In this document: in pieces, positions 44,162 through 53,301 of the stretch | How the letters are laid out: each line of letters starts with the position of its first letter | Position numbering within the stretch: the first letter of the stretch is position 1 | Assembly: GCF_015352455.1 (NCBI RefSeq) | Contig: NZ_JADKPN010000003.1 | Coordinates: 240,567-304,566, forward strand | Origin: Nocardioides islandensis | Lineage (GTDB): Bacteria > Actinomycetota > Actinomycetes > Propionibacteriales > Nocardioidaceae | DNA: 64,000 nt | Direction of reading: 5' to 3' | Program-made: the position numbers and the translations under genes | The notes under the pieces: generated by a model | Databases searched by the model: none | Told to the model about the DNA's origin: nothing | Seen by the model: only the letters and a program-made list of their open reading frames with translations

Positions 44162-44857
44162 TCAGTCGTCGGCGTCGTCGATGGTGACGATCGCCGCGCG
44201 ACGCGGCGGCAGCGCGTGGCGGACCGACGTCACGACCAGCCGCACCGTCTCCGGGCCCTCGACGAGGTCGTCGGGGAGCACCTCGACGCTGACCAGCTGG
44301 CTGGTCTCGCCCGGGGCGAACACCGCGATGGGGTGCAGCGGCACGAAGTCGGCCGTGGTGGCCGACCCCGGTCGCGTCGCGAGCTCGACCACGACCCGCC
44401 GGCCGCTCGGCGCGGACAGCCGGACGTAGGTGAAGCCCAGCTGGTTGGTGATCTCCGGCTCGGGGATGGTCGCTCCCTCGACGCGCACCCGCGGCGTCGG
44501 GTCCCGGTCGTCGATGGTCGCGGTCGCCCGGTCGGAGGTCAGCACGGCGTTCTCTGCGTCGCGCAGACGCACGACGAACGACTCGTCGGCCTCGTCGAGC
44601 CCGTCCGCGACCGTGTGGACGGGCACGGTCACACGGAGGAGTCCGGAAGGGATGGTCACCACCCCGTGGATGGGGCCGTAGTCCGAGCGACCACGCGCCT
44701 CGCGGCCGCGGGTGTCGAGCAGGACGCGGACGTCGCGGTTGGCCACCCGGTCGAGGGTGATGGCCACGCGCACGGAGTCGCCCTCGTCGACGCTCTCCTG
44801 CACGTGCAGGCCGACATGGGGCAGGGGCAGGAGCGCCGCCACGAGCAACGGCAGCAT
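44162..44857 (-). CDS. Calx-beta domain exported protein
   Basis: 231 aa. A short hydrophobic N-terminus (MLPLLVAALLPLPHVG) may be a signal peptide without the usual basic residues. Two Calx-beta-like units follow: about 20-115 (VQESVDEGDSVRVAITLD; TVADGLDEADESFVVRLRDA; RATATIDDRDPTP) and 120-231 (LVSVEVLPDDLVEGPETVRL; AIVTIDDADD). These bind Ca2+ through acidic loops in other proteins. The ATG shares one base with the stop of the upstream FAD oxidase gene (TGATG), so its translation depends on that gene. Confidence 0.78.
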   Translation of the reverse strand: MLPLLVAALLPLPHVGLHVQESVDEGDSVRVAITLDRVANRDVRVLLDTRGREARGRSDYGPIHGVVTIPSGLLRVTVPVHTVADGLDEADESFVVRLRDAENAVLTSDRATATIDDRDPTPRVRVEGATIPEPEITNQLGFTYVRLSAPSGRRVVVELATRPGSATTADFVPLHPIAVFAPGETSQLVSVEVLPDDLVEGPETVRLVVTSVRHALPPRRAAIVTIDDADD

Positions 44858-46272
44858 CAATGGCCGCCCAGGAGCGGGGCCATCGCCCGGGCGATGGCGC
44901 TCGGCCGGCCGGTGACGCCCTCCTCGGCGTCGGCCAGCCGCATCGCGCGCAGCCCGAGGTTGGCGCCGATCCAGCGCAGGGGCTCCGGCTCCCAGGCAGG
45001 GGAGCGGTGACCGACCCAGGGGAGCCGGGTGAGCTCGGTGTCCCGGCCGAGCACCAGGTCGCGCAGGGTGCGGCCGGCCAGGTTGGTGGTGCCGACCCCG
45101 TCGCCGACGTACCCGCCCGCCCATGCGACACCGCTCTCACGGTCCAGGCCGACGGACGCGCACCAGTCGCGCGGGACCCCGAGCGCGCCGCCCCAGGCGT
45201 GCGTGAAGCGGGCCGTCGTGAGCACCGGGAACAGGTCGACCAGCGTCGCGCGCAGCATCCCGAACACCCGCTCGTCGCGGTCGAACTCCGGCCGGATGCG
45301 GGACGCGAAGTGGTACGGCGCGCCGCGGCCGCCGAAGACCAGCCGGTCGTCGGCCGTGCGCTGGCCGTAGATGATCACGTGGCGGTGGTCGGAGAACGTC
45401 TCGCGCCGGCGCAGGCCGATCCGCTCCCACGTCTCCGCGGGCAGCGGCTCGGTGGCGATGATGAGGGAGTAGACGGGCGCCAGCCGGCGGCGCTCCCCGC
45501 GCAGGCTGCGCGTGTAGCCCTCGGTGGCCCGCACCACGACGCCGGCTCGCACGTCGCCGTACGGCGTCCGGGCCCGGCCGCGATCGATGCGGGTGACCGG
45601 CGTGCCCTCGTGGATCGTCACGCCCCGTCGCTCGACGGCCTCGGCCAGGCCGGAGACCAGCCGGCCGGGGTGGATCGCGGCGCACGCCGGGGTGTACGTC
45701 GCCCCGCGGACGCGGGTGGCGGCGAGCACCGACCGTGCCTCCTGCCCGTCGAGCAGCCGGACGTCGTCCTCGTCGAGCCCCCAGCGGCGGGCGTGCGCCA
45801 CCTCCGCCTTCGCGCGGGTCAGCTGCGCCTTGGTACGGGCGAGGACGACGGTGCCGCCCTTGGCCCAGTGGGCGTCGATGCCCTCGGCGGCGGCGGCCCG
45901 GCCGACCTCGTCGACGGTGGCGGTCATCGCGCGGTGCAGGCCGATGGCGCCGGACCGGTCCAGCGACTCACCGAGCCCGGCGACCTTGTCGAGGGAGGCC
46001 GGGAAGAGCGCCGAGCACCAGCCGCCGTTGCGTCCCGACGCGCCGAACCCGGCCACCTCCGACTCGAGCACCACGATGCGCAGCGTGGGGTCGGCCTCGG
46101 CCAGGTAGTACGCGGTCCAAAGGCCGGTGAAGCCGGCGCCGACCACGGCCACGTCGGCGTCGCGGTTGCCGGGCAGGGGTGGGCGCGGCGCCCAGTCGGT
46201 GGGCGCGGACTCGTGCCACAGGGACAGAGAACGACGATCCCGAGACGCGGCCCCGTCCCACGGTCGGCTCAG
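44857..46272 (-). CDS. FAD-dependent amine oxidase (DAO/PuuB-like)
   Basis: About 471 aa. ADVAVVGAGFTGLWTAYYLA is the FAD-binding beta-alpha-beta unit, and GFGASGRNGGWCSALFP is the ASGRNGG loop typical of gamma-glutamylputrescine oxidase and similar DAO enzymes. The C-terminal FAD contact is AWAGGYVGDGVGTTNLAGR. Start is unsure: homology begins upstream of any in-frame ATG, and the most plausible codon is CTG at 46272, overlapping the Lrp stop as CTGA. It probably oxidises a (gamma-glutamyl)amine in the polyamine route encoded nearby. A GTG at 46398 would put 42 extra residues inside the lrp gene. Confidence 0.82.
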   Translation of the reverse strand: MSRPWDGAASRDRRSLSLWHESAPTDWAPRPPLPGNRDADVAVVGAGFTGLWTAYYLAEADPTLRIVVLESEVAGFGASGRNGGWCSALFPASLDKVAGLGESLDRSGAIGLHRAMTATVDEVGRAAAAEGIDAHWAKGGTVVLARTKAQLTRAKAEVAHARRWGLDEDDVRLLDGQEARSVLAATRVRGATYTPACAAIHPGRLVSGLAEAVERRGVTIHEGTPVTRIDRGRARTPYGDVRAGVVVRATEGYTRSLRGERRRLAPVYSLIIATEPLPAETWERIGLRRRETFSDHRHVIIYGQRTADDRLVFGGRGAPYHFASRIRPEFDRDERVFGMLRATLVDLFPVLTTARFTHAWGGALGVPRDWCASVGLDRESGVAWAGGYVGDGVGTTNLAGRTLRDLVLGRDTELTRLPWVGHRSPAWEPEPLRWIGANLGLRAMRLADAEEGVTGRPSAIARAMAPLLGGH

Positions 46273-46739
46273 CGCACGCCCCAGGAGTACGTCTGCTTCT
46301 GGAGCTTGAGGTACATGAAGGTCTCGGTGGTCTCCACGTTGGGGATGGTCCGGATCTTCCCCGAGAGCAGCTCGAGGAGGTGGTCGTCGCTCTCGCACAC
46401 GACCTCGACGAGGATGTCGAAGGTGCCGGCGGTGATGACGACGTAGTCGACCTCCTCGAGCTCGCCGAGCGCCTCGGCCACGCTCTCGAGCTCGCCCTTG
46501 GCGCGGATGCCGACCATGGCCTGGCGCGCGAAGCCGAGCTGCATCGGGTCGGTCACCGCGACGACCTGCATCACACCGCTCTCGGTGAGCCGCTGGACCC
46601 GTTGCCGGACCGCCGCCTCGGAGAGGCCCACGACCTTGCCGATCGCGGCGTACGAGCGCCGGCCGTCCTGCTGGAGCTGTTCGATGATCGCCTTGGAGAC
46701 GTCGTCGAGCGTCGTCTGGCTGCGACGGGGCCGGCTCAC
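46269..46739 (-). CDS. Lrp/AsnC-family transcriptional regulator
   Basis: 156 aa from GTG 46739. Winged HTH: LDDVSKAIIEQLQQDGRRSY then AAIGKVVGLSEAAVRQRVQR. The RAM/AsnC ligand domain includes VVAVTDPMQLGFARQAMVGI, EEVDYVVITAGTFDILVEVV and IRTIPNVETTETFMYLK. Such regulators sense amino acids or amines. It is divergent from the polyamine-type transporter and overlaps the amine oxidase, so it probably controls both. The long upstream in-frame extension crosses the divergent promoter and is not used. Confidence 0.92.
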   Translation of the reverse strand: MSRPRRSQTTLDDVSKAIIEQLQQDGRRSYAAIGKVVGLSEAAVRQRVQRLTESGVMQVVAVTDPMQLGFARQAMVGIRAKGELESVAEALGELEEVDYVVITAGTFDILVEVVCESDDHLLELLSGKIRTIPNVETTETFMYLKLQKQTYSWGVR

Positions 46740-46876
46740 GGCTGACGTTCCTCGACGGGGTGCATGGGTGTCACCTTGCCAAACCAGCTGGAAGCGGTAA
46801 AGCAGCCACGCCCACGATCGAATCCGTTGTGATCGGCTCGACTCCATGCGGATCCGCTTGTTTGACCCGGGTCGGC

Positions 46877-46913
46877 GTGACACGATCCGGTTCGACGGCG
46901 GGGGCCGTGTCAC
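46877..46913. promoter_or_regulatory. Inverted repeat in the lrp-potD divergent promoter region
   Basis: GTGACACG (46877-46884) and CGTGTCAC (46906-46913), perfect 8-bp arms spaced 21 bases, ending 30 bases before the transporter start. Arms lie about 29 bases apart centre to centre, near three helical turns. Candidate operator for the adjacent Lrp protein. Confidence 0.4.
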
Positions 46914-46942
46914 TACACCGTGCGACAGCAAGAGGAGTTGGC

Positions 46943-48178
46943 ATGACAAGGCGACGCATCCACCCGTACGGCGACACCGGCGCTGAGCGCCTGGCCGCAC
47001 TCGGCCTGGGGACGCGCGGCATGAGCCGCCGCTCGCTGGTGAGAGGGGCGGGTCTCTCTGCCCTGGCCCTGTCCTCGACCGGTTGGCTCACGGCATGCGG
47101 CACCTCCGGGGCCAAGGTGGAAGCGGACAAGTGTGTGAGCGACGACCTCAGCGACAAGGAGAAGTCGCTGGTGTTCTCGAACTGGATCGGCTACCTCGAC
47201 CCGATCAACCGGCCCAACACCTCGACCATGGAGAAGTTCGAGAAGGAGAGCGGGATCACGGTCGACTACAAGAACGGCGACGTCAACGACAACGAGACAT
47301 TCTTCGCCAAGGTCTCGCCCCAGCTCCAGGACTGCAAGTCGTGCGGGCGCGACGTCTTCGTCGTGACCGACTGGATGGCCGCCAGGATGAAGGATCTGGG
47401 CTGGCTCCAGAAGCTCGACCACGCCAACATGCCCAACGTCGACGCCAACCTGATCCCCCTGGTCAAGTCGCCCGACTACGACCCCGAGCGCGACTACAGC
47501 GTCCCGTGGCAGGCCGGGATGACGGGCATCTGCTACAACTCCGAGCTCACCGACCCCGTGAGCACCTGGAAGGAGCTGCTGACCCGGCCCGACCTCAAGG
47601 GCAAGATCGAGCTCGGCACCGAGATGCGCGACACCATGGGTCTGACCATGCTGATGATGGGCATCGACCCGGCCACCTTCACCGACGCCGAGTTCGACTC
47701 CGCCATCGCGGAGGTCCAGAAGTACGTCGACAACGGCCAGGTGCGCCGTTTCGCCGGCAACGACTACATCGACGACATGAAGTCCGGCGACATCGTCGCC
47801 TGCCAGGCCTGGAGCGGCGACGTGATCAACCTGCTCGGCGGGGATCCCTACAAGTACGTCCAGCCCGAAGAGGGCTTCATGGTCTGGGTCGACAACATGG
47901 TCGTCCCCAACAAGGCGACCCACAAGACCAACGTCGAGACGATGATGAACTTCTACTACGACCCGGTCAACGCGGCGCAATTGGCGGCGTGGAACTACTA
48001 TCTCTGCCCGGTCACCGGCGCCCAGGACGAGATCGCCCAGTTCGACAAGTCGGCCGTGAACAGCCCGTACATCTTCCTCGACGACGCCACCATGGCCAGC
48101 GGGCACCAGTTCAAGTCCTTGTCGTCGGAGGACGGCCAGACGCTCCAGCGCAAGTTCAACGAGGTGATGAGTGGCTGA
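46943..48178 (+). CDS. Polyamine-type ABC substrate-binding lipoprotein (PotD-like)
   Basis: 411 aa, ATG after AGAGGAG. The N-terminus has a twin-Arg-like MSRRSLVRGAGLSALALS and a lipobox-like WLTACG, so a lipid-anchored, possibly Tat-exported protein. The mature part is a type-2 periplasmic-binding fold of the spermidine/putrescine group (VFSNWIGYLDPINRP, VFVVTDWMAARMKDLGWLQK, YSVPWQAGMTGICYNSEL, ACQAWSGDVINLLGG). Two Cys (DCKSCG) may form a disulfide. First gene of the importer operon; overlaps the ATPase by 8 bases. Confidence 0.9.
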   Translation: MTRRRIHPYGDTGAERLAALGLGTRGMSRRSLVRGAGLSALALSSTGWLTACGTSGAKVEADKCVSDDLSDKEKSLVFSNWIGYLDPINRPNTSTMEKFEKESGITVDYKNGDVNDNETFFAKVSPQLQDCKSCGRDVFVVTDWMAARMKDLGWLQKLDHANMPNVDANLIPLVKSPDYDPERDYSVPWQAGMTGICYNSELTDPVSTWKELLTRPDLKGKIELGTEMRDTMGLTMLMMGIDPATFTDAEFDSAIAEVQKYVDNGQVRRFAGNDYIDDMKSGDIVACQAWSGDVINLLGGDPYKYVQPEEGFMVWVDNMVVPNKATHKTNVETMMNFYYDPVNAAQLAAWNYYLCPVTGAQDEIAQFDKSAVNSPYIFLDDATMASGHQFKSLSSEDGQTLQRKFNEVMSG

Positions 48179-49304
48179 GACCAGCGGAGACCTTCGTTTC
48201 GAGGGGATCACCAAGAAGTTCGGCGACTTCGTCGCCGTCGACGACCTCGACCTGACGGTCCCGCAGGGCTCCTTCTTCGCCCTTCTCGGGCCTTCGGGGT
48301 GCGGGAAGACCACCAGCCTGCGCATGGCCGCGGGGCTCGAGGAGCCTACGGCTGGCCGGGTGCTGATCGGGGAGACCGACATCACCGGGTTGCGGCCCTA
48401 CAAGCGGCCGGTCAACACCGTCTTCCAGTCCTATGCGCTCTTCCCGCACCTGACGATCTTCGACAACGTGGCCTTCGGCCTCCGGCGACGCGGCGTGCAG
48501 GACTTCAAGAAGAAGACCCAGGACATGCTGGAGCTCGTCCAGCTCGACGGCTACGCCGCTCGCAAGCCGACACAGCTCTCCGGTGGCCAGCAGCAACGGG
48601 TGGCGCTCGCCCGCGCTCTCGTCAACGAGCCGGGTGTCCTCCTGCTCGACGAGCCCTTGGGTGCGCTGGACCTGAAGCTGCGACGCCAGATGCAGATCGA
48701 GCTCAAGCGCATCCAGACCGACGTCGGCATCACCTTCGTGCACGTCACCCACGACCAGGAGGAGGCCATGACGATGGCCGACACCATCGCGGTGATGAAC
48801 CACGGCGTCATCGAGCAGATGGGCACGCCGGCCGAGCTCTACGAGAACCCCCGGACCACCTTCGTGGCCAACTTCCTGGGCCAGTCCAACCTCATCATGG
48901 CGACCGTGACGGGGCGCTCCGGCGACAGCCTGGTGGTCGACTGCGAGGGCCAGACGATCGAGGTCGAGGCGTCGCGCTCCCACGTGGAGAGCGGCCGTGC
49001 CTGGCTCGGCGTACGACCGGAGAAGCTGACCGCCGTGCCGACGGGGCGCGAGGATCACGCGGGTGCGAACGTGCTCACCGGAGGCAAGGTCAGCGACGTG
49101 AGCTTCGTCGGCGTCAGCACCCAGTACCTCGTGGCGATGCCGTGGGGGGAGGAGCTGATGGTCTTCCAGCAGAACACCGGCCAGCACACCCCCTTGGGCC
49201 ACGGCGACACGGTCGACCTCGTGTGGTCACCCGGTCACGCCTTCCTGCTCGACGCGAAGCAGGACGCCCACGCCGGCATGATGACCCCCGAGGACGACGA
49301 GTGA
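48171..49304 (+). CDS. Polyamine-type ABC transporter ATPase (PotA-like)
   Basis: 377 aa, GTG start. Walker [16 protein letters not shown]-loop [10 protein letters not shown], signature [16 protein letters not shown], Walker [13 protein letters not shown] and H-loop [13 protein letters not shown]-terminal TOBE domain ([24 protein letters not shown]) is present, as in PotA, which couples regulation to substrate. It energises uptake with the two permeases downstream. Confidence 0.94.
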   Translation: MAETSGDLRFEGITKKFGDFVAVDDLDLTVPQGSFFALLGPSGCGKTTSLRMAAGLEEPTAGRVLIGETDITGLRPYKRPVNTVFQSYALFPHLTIFDNVAFGLRRRGVQDFKKKTQDMLELVQLDGYAARKPTQLSGGQQQRVALARALVNEPGVLLLDEPLGALDLKLRRQMQIELKRIQTDVGITFVHVTHDQEEAMTMADTIAVMNHGVIEQMGTPAELYENPRTTFVANFLGQSNLIMATVTGRSGDSLVVDCEGQTIEVEASRSHVESGRAWLGVRPEKLTAVPTGREDHAGANVLTGGKVSDVSFVGVSTQYLVAMPWGEELMVFQQNTGQHTPLGHGDTVDLVWSPGHAFLLDAKQDAHAGMMTPEDDE

Positions 49305-50206
49305 CCAGTACCGCCGGCGTACCTCCCGTCGCGCCGGAACCGGTCGTCGACGGCGAGACCAGCCGGCGCCGCGGCTGGGGGTGGCTGCTGCTCGTGCCGG
49401 GCATGCTGTGGCTGGCGGTCTTCTTCCTCTTCCCCACCGTGCAGCTGGTCTTCACCTCGCTCTACGACCCGAGCGGCTCCTACGAGACCGGTTACGCCAT
49501 GACCTGGCACTTCGGCAACTACGCCGACGCGGTGCGGGACAACTTCACCCTGTTCGTGCGCTCCTTCATGTACGCCGGGATCGCCACCGTCATCTGTCTC
49601 TCGCTGGGCTACCCGTTGGCGTACGCCATCGCGTTCAAGGCGGGTCGCTGGAAGAACTTCATGCTGGTCCTGGTGATCGCCCCGTTCTTCACCAGCTTCC
49701 TGCTGCGGACGCTGTCGTGGCGGACGATCCTCTCCGACCAAGGACCGGTGACCAGCTTCCTGCAGACCATCGCCGTGCTGCCCGACGACGGCCGGTTGCT
49801 CGCGACGCCGGTCGCCGTGATCGCCGGTCTGGTCTACAACTTCATGCCGTTCATGACGCTGCCGTTGTACGCCTCGCTCGACAAGGTCGACTACCGCCTC
49901 ATCGAGGCGGCCGGTGACCTCTACTCGAGCCCGCTGACCGGCTTCCGTCGTGTCACGTTCCCGCTGTCGCTCCCCGGCGTCGTGTCGGGGACGTTGCTCA
50001 CCTTCATCCCCGCGTGCGGTGACTACATCAACGCCGAGCTGCTCGGCACGCCCAAGCAGTACATGGTCGGCAACCGCATCCAGGCGGCGTTCCTCACCGA
50101 GCACAACTATCCCTTGGCGGCGAGCCTGTCGATCATCTTGATGGCGGTGGTCGTGTTGATGGTCGTGTTCTACGTCCGCCGCGCCGGCACCGAGGAGCTG
50201 GTGTGA
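49301..50206 (+). CDS. Polyamine-type ABC permease (PotB-like)
   Basis: 301 aa, GTG overlapping the previous stop. Six TMs starting with WLLLVPGMLWLAVFFLFPTV. The coupling EAA loop is YRLIEAAGDLYSSPLTGFRR followed by VTFPLSLPGVVSG. The N-terminus is polar (APEPVVDGETSRRRG). It forms the translocation pore with the next gene. Confidence 0.93.
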   Translation: MTSTAGVPPVAPEPVVDGETSRRRGWGWLLLVPGMLWLAVFFLFPTVQLVFTSLYDPSGSYETGYAMTWHFGNYADAVRDNFTLFVRSFMYAGIATVICLSLGYPLAYAIAFKAGRWKNFMLVLVIAPFFTSFLLRTLSWRTILSDQGPVTSFLQTIAVLPDDGRLLATPVAVIAGLVYNFMPFMTLPLYASLDKVDYRLIEAAGDLYSSPLTGFRRVTFPLSLPGVVSGTLLTFIPACGDYINAELLGTPKQYMVGNRIQAAFLTEHNYPLAASLSIILMAVVVLMVVFYVRRAGTEELV

Positions 50207-51072
50207 TGGCGACGTCGACGGCCGAGCGGTCGACCGCAGGACCCGGCACGCGACCCCACGCTCGTCGGTCGGTCGGTCGCTGGTTCGCCAACCGGCTCGT
50301 GCTCTTCATCGGCATCCTGGTGCTCGTCTACACCTTCGTGCCGATCGGCTACATCATCGCCTTGTCGTTCAACCAGCCCACCGGACGGTCCGCGACCGCA
50401 GAGTTCGACGCCTTCACGTGGCACAACTGGGCGTCGATCTGCGAGCCCGACGGGTTGTGCGACTCGCTCAAGCTGAGCCTCGGCGTGAGCATCACGGCGA
50501 CGATCCTGGCCACGTTGCTCGGGACGCTGATGGCCTTCGCGCTCGTCCGGCACTCGTTCCGGGGACGCGGTGCGTCCAACCTCGTCATCTTCCTGCCCAT
50601 GGCCACTCCCGAGGTCGTCATGGGAGCCTCGCTGCTGGCGATGTTCGTGTCGCTCGGTTTCGACAGCATCCTCGGGTTCATCACCCTCGTCATCGCGCAC
50701 ACGCTGTTCTGCTTGTCGTTCGTCGTGGTGACGGTGAAGGCCAGGCTGACGGGCATGGACTCGCGCCTGGAGCAAGCCGCGATGGACCTGTACGCCAACG
50801 AGTGGCAGACGTTCCGTCTGGTGACTCTTCCGCTGGCGATGCCCGGGATCGTGGCCGCCGCCCTGCTGGCGTTCTCCCTGTCGTTCGACGACTTCATCGT
50901 CTCGAACTTCACCGCCGGACAGTCGGTGACGTTCCCGCTCTACATCTACGGCAGCAAGCTCAAGGACTTCCCGCCGCAGCTCTTCGCGGTCGGCACCATC
51001 ATGTTCCTCGTGTCGTTCGTCTTTGTCATCGGGGGCGAGCTCTGGCGCATGCGACGTCGCGCCCGCGCCTGA
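50203..51072 (+). CDS. Polyamine-type ABC permease (PotC-like)
   Basis: 289 aa; GTG 50203 or ATG 50206 (both overlap the previous stop). Six TMs (LVLFIGILVLVYTFVPIGYI first) and the EAA loop EQAAMDLYANEWQTFRLVTL followed by PLAMPGIVAA. The motif SFDDFIVSNFTAG is characteristic of PotC-type permeases. Last transporter gene; the operon may end here. Confidence 0.93.
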   Translation: MMATSTAERSTAGPGTRPHARRSVGRWFANRLVLFIGILVLVYTFVPIGYIIALSFNQPTGRSATAEFDAFTWHNWASICEPDGLCDSLKLSLGVSITATILATLLGTLMAFALVRHSFRGRGASNLVIFLPMATPEVVMGASLLAMFVSLGFDSILGFITLVIAHTLFCLSFVVVTVKARLTGMDSRLEQAAMDLYANEWQTFRLVTLPLAMPGIVAAALLAFSLSFDDFIVSNFTAGQSVTFPLYIYGSKLKDFPPQLFAVGTIMFLVSFVFVIGGELWRMRRRARA

Positions 51073-51102
51073 CGTCGTCCATCATGTGGAGCAGGACGAG
51101 AC

Positions 51103-51546
51103 ATGCGCAGTGAAGCCATGGAACAGCTCGACGTGCTGGTCGGTGAGTGGCGGACGACGCTGAGCAACGCCTGGTTCCTGGACCCTCCCGAGCAAGAGGT
51201 GCCCGGTGCGGCGACGGTCGAGTGGCTGGGCGACGTGTTCGTCGTCTTCCGCTGGACGATACAGGGCGACGTCGGCTCGGCCACGAGCGAGATGGTGATG
51301 GTGCTCGGCCGCAGCGACCCGCAGGACGCCTACACCGCTCTCTACAAGGACGAGCGCGGGGTCTGCCGGGTGTTCGCCATGACGTTCACCGACGGCCGGT
51401 GGACGCTCGTCCGTGAGGACGCCGACATGTTCCAGCGGTTCGTCGCGGACGTGGCACCGGACCGCGTCGCCGCACGCTGGGAGGCGTCCGACGACCGGGG
51501 CGCTACCTGGCGCAAGGACTTCGACCTGGTGTTCGACCGCGCCTAG
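51103..51546 (+). CDS. Small lipocalin/DUF1579-like protein
   Basis: 147 aa. EQLDVLVGEWRTTLSNAWFL, then a beta-rich body (ATVEWLGDVFVVFRWTIQG, RVFAMTFTDGRWTLVRED, RVAARWEASDDRGATWRKDF) suggests a lipocalin-like barrel as in DUF1579-type proteins. No signal peptide, no catalytic motif. It follows the transporter by 31 bases with an AGGACGAG site, so it could be co-transcribed. Function unknown. Confidence 0.75.
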   Translation: MRSEAMEQLDVLVGEWRTTLSNAWFLDPPEQEVPGAATVEWLGDVFVVFRWTIQGDVGSATSEMVMVLGRSDPQDAYTALYKDERGVCRVFAMTFTDGRWTLVREDADMFQRFVADVAPDRVAARWEASDDRGATWRKDFDLVFDRA

Positions 51547-51559
51547 CGCTCGTTGCCCG

Positions 51560-51688
51560 CGGTTCGTCTGTGTCTGCTGAGCGTGCCGTTCCAGGCGAAA
51601 CCGCAGACGAATCGCGTGCGCCTCACCGACCGATTCGTCAGGGGATTGCGCGCTGCGAGTACCCGGAGGATCGCTGACGAATCGCGTG
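51560..51688. repeat. Nested inverted/direct repeats with core GACGAATCGCGTG
   Basis: GACGAATCGCGTG occurs at 51606-51618 and 51676-51688. CGATTCGTCAG (51631-51641) pairs with CTGACGAATCG (51674-51684). CGGTTCGTCTG (51560-51570) pairs with CAGACGAATCG (51604-51614) apart from one G-T. The region lies between two converging genes and may act as a two-way terminator or extragenic palindrome. Confidence 0.65.
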
Positions 51689-51697
51689 GGGCGGGCG

Positions 51698-53128
51698 TCA
51701 GAGCAGAGTGGCGGCCTTGTCGAGGACGACGCGGAGGATCTGCTCCATCTCGTCGAAGTGCGACTGGTCGCAGATCAGCGGGGGAGAGAGCTGGATGACG
51801 GGGTCGCCACGGTCGTCGGCGCGGCAGTAGAGACCGGCGTCGTAGAGGGCCTTCGACAGGAAGCCGCGGAGCAGGCGCTCGGACTCGTCGTCGTCGAAGG
51901 TCTCCCTGGTCTCCTTGTCCTTGACCAGCTCGATGCCGTAGAAGAACCCGTCGCCGCGGACGTCGCCGACGATCGGGAGGTCCTTGAGCTGTTCGAGCGT
52001 GGCGCGGAAGGCCGGCTCCTTCTCGCGGACGCCCTCGAGGATCTTCTCGTTCTCGAAGACGTCGAGGTTGGCCATCGCGACAGCGCAGGAGACCGGGTGG
52101 CCGCCGAACGTGTAGCCGTGCATGAACGACTCGGTGCCCGTGAGGAACGGCTCCATCAGGCGGTCGGAGGCGATCATCGCGCCGAGGGGGGCGTACCCGG
52201 AGGTGATGCCCTTGGCGCAGGTGATCATGTCGGGCTGGTAGCCGTAGCGCTCCGCGCCGAACATGTGGCCCAGCCGGCCGAAGGCGCAGATGACCTCGTC
52301 GGAGACCAGCAGCACGTCGTACTCGTCGCAGATCTCGCGGACCCGCTCGAAGTACCCGGGCGGGGGCGGGAAGCAGCCGCCGGAGTTCTGCACGGGCTCG
52401 AGGAAGACGGCGGCGACGGTGTCGGCGCCCTCGTTCTCGATCGCGACCGCGATCTCGTCGGCGGCCCAGCGGCCGAAGGCCTCCCAAAGACGTGCACTGT
52501 CGCCGGCGTTGTCAGGACCAGGCTGGAACCGCTCCGGGGCGCGGTAGAAGTTGGTGTTCGGGACCCTGAACGTCGAGGGCACCAGGGGCTCGAACTGCGC
52601 CTTCATCGTGGGCAGGCCGGTGATCGAGAGCGCGCCCTGCGGGGTGCCGTGGTAGGCGATGCGGCGACTGATCACCTTGTGCTTGGTCGGCTTGCCGGTG
52701 AGCTTGAAGTAGTTCTTCGCGAGCTTCCACGCGGTCTCGACGGCCTCGCCGCCGCCGCTGGTGAAGAAGACGCGGTTGAGGTCGCCCGGGGCGTAGCCCG
52801 CGACGCGCTCGGCCAGCTCCATCGCCTTCGGGTGCGCGTAGGACCACAGCGGCATGAACGCCAGCTGGGCGGCCTGCTTGGCGGCCGCCTCGGCGAGGTC
52901 GGTCCGGCCGTGGCCGAGCTGGTTCACGAACAGACCGGCCAGCCCGTCGAGGTAGCGCTTGCCCTTGGCGTCGTACAGATAGGGACCCTCACCGCGCACG
53001 ATGACGGGCATCTCGCCCTGCTCGTAGACGGAGTGACGGGAGAAGTGCAGCCACAGGTGGTCGCGGCCGGCCTGCTGGAGGCGGGCGAACTCGTCGTCGG
53101 TGTAGGGAGCGGTCGGGTCGCTCGACAT
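51698..53128 (-). CDS. Class III aminotransferase, likely putrescine/diamine:pyruvate type
   Basis: 476 aa from ATG 53128. PLP-enzyme motifs: FFTSGGGEAVETAWKLAKNY, LLVSDEVICAFGRLGHMFGA and the PLP lysine in ITCAKGITSGYAPLGAMI. The sequence style (DHLWLHFSRHSVYEQGEMPV) matches the spuC/putrescine-pyruvate and beta-alanine/omega-amine aminotransferases. In context (agmatinase divergent, aminobutyraldehyde dehydrogenase nearby) the best guess is putrescine to 4-aminobutanal. An in-frame extension upstream of the ATG is not conserved-looking. Confidence 0.9.
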   Translation of the reverse strand: MSSDPTAPYTDDEFARLQQAGRDHLWLHFSRHSVYEQGEMPVIVRGEGPYLYDAKGKRYLDGLAGLFVNQLGHGRTDLAEAAAKQAAQLAFMPLWSYAHPKAMELAERVAGYAPGDLNRVFFTSGGGEAVETAWKLAKNYFKLTGKPTKHKVISRRIAYHGTPQGALSITGLPTMKAQFEPLVPSTFRVPNTNFYRAPERFQPGPDNAGDSARLWEAFGRWAADEIAVAIENEGADTVAAVFLEPVQNSGGCFPPPPGYFERVREICDEYDVLLVSDEVICAFGRLGHMFGAERYGYQPDMITCAKGITSGYAPLGAMIASDRLMEPFLTGTESFMHGYTFGGHPVSCAVAMANLDVFENEKILEGVREKEPAFRATLEQLKDLPIVGDVRGDGFFYGIELVKDKETRETFDDDESERLLRGFLSKALYDAGLYCRADDRGDPVIQLSPPLICDQSHFDEMEQILRVVLDKAATLL

Positions 53129-53204
53129 GGTTATCGGTGTCCTCGTGGGGCGCGAAAGTGAATGAGACCGGAGATGACCAGTCTCGCCATCATCTTGCCG
53201 TCCC

Positions 53205-53261
53205 GCAGCGAACTCCGGCAAGTGAATCCGTCGCATCTCGGGTGTTTCGCTGCGAAATCCG
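53205..53261. promoter_or_regulatory. Palindrome and direct repeat between aminotransferase and agmatinase
   Basis: TTTCGCTGCGAAA (53245-53257) is a perfect 6-bp-arm palindrome around one central base. Part of it recurs: GCAGCGAACTCCG (53205-53217) and GCTGCGAAATCCG (53249-53261), 44 bases apart, about four DNA turns. Candidate operator of the divergent pair, perhaps for the Lrp-type regulator encoded at 46269. Confidence 0.45.
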
Positions 53262-53289
53262 AAGAGTGCGTGCCGTACCCGTCGGCTGG

Positions 53290-53295
53290 TAGACA
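53290..53295 (+). promoter_or_regulatory. Candidate -10 box for agmatinase
   Basis: TAGACA, followed by 6 bases and the ATG at 53302, again leaderless spacing with no ribosome site. Confidence 0.4.
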
Positions 53296-53301
53296 CACCC
53301 C

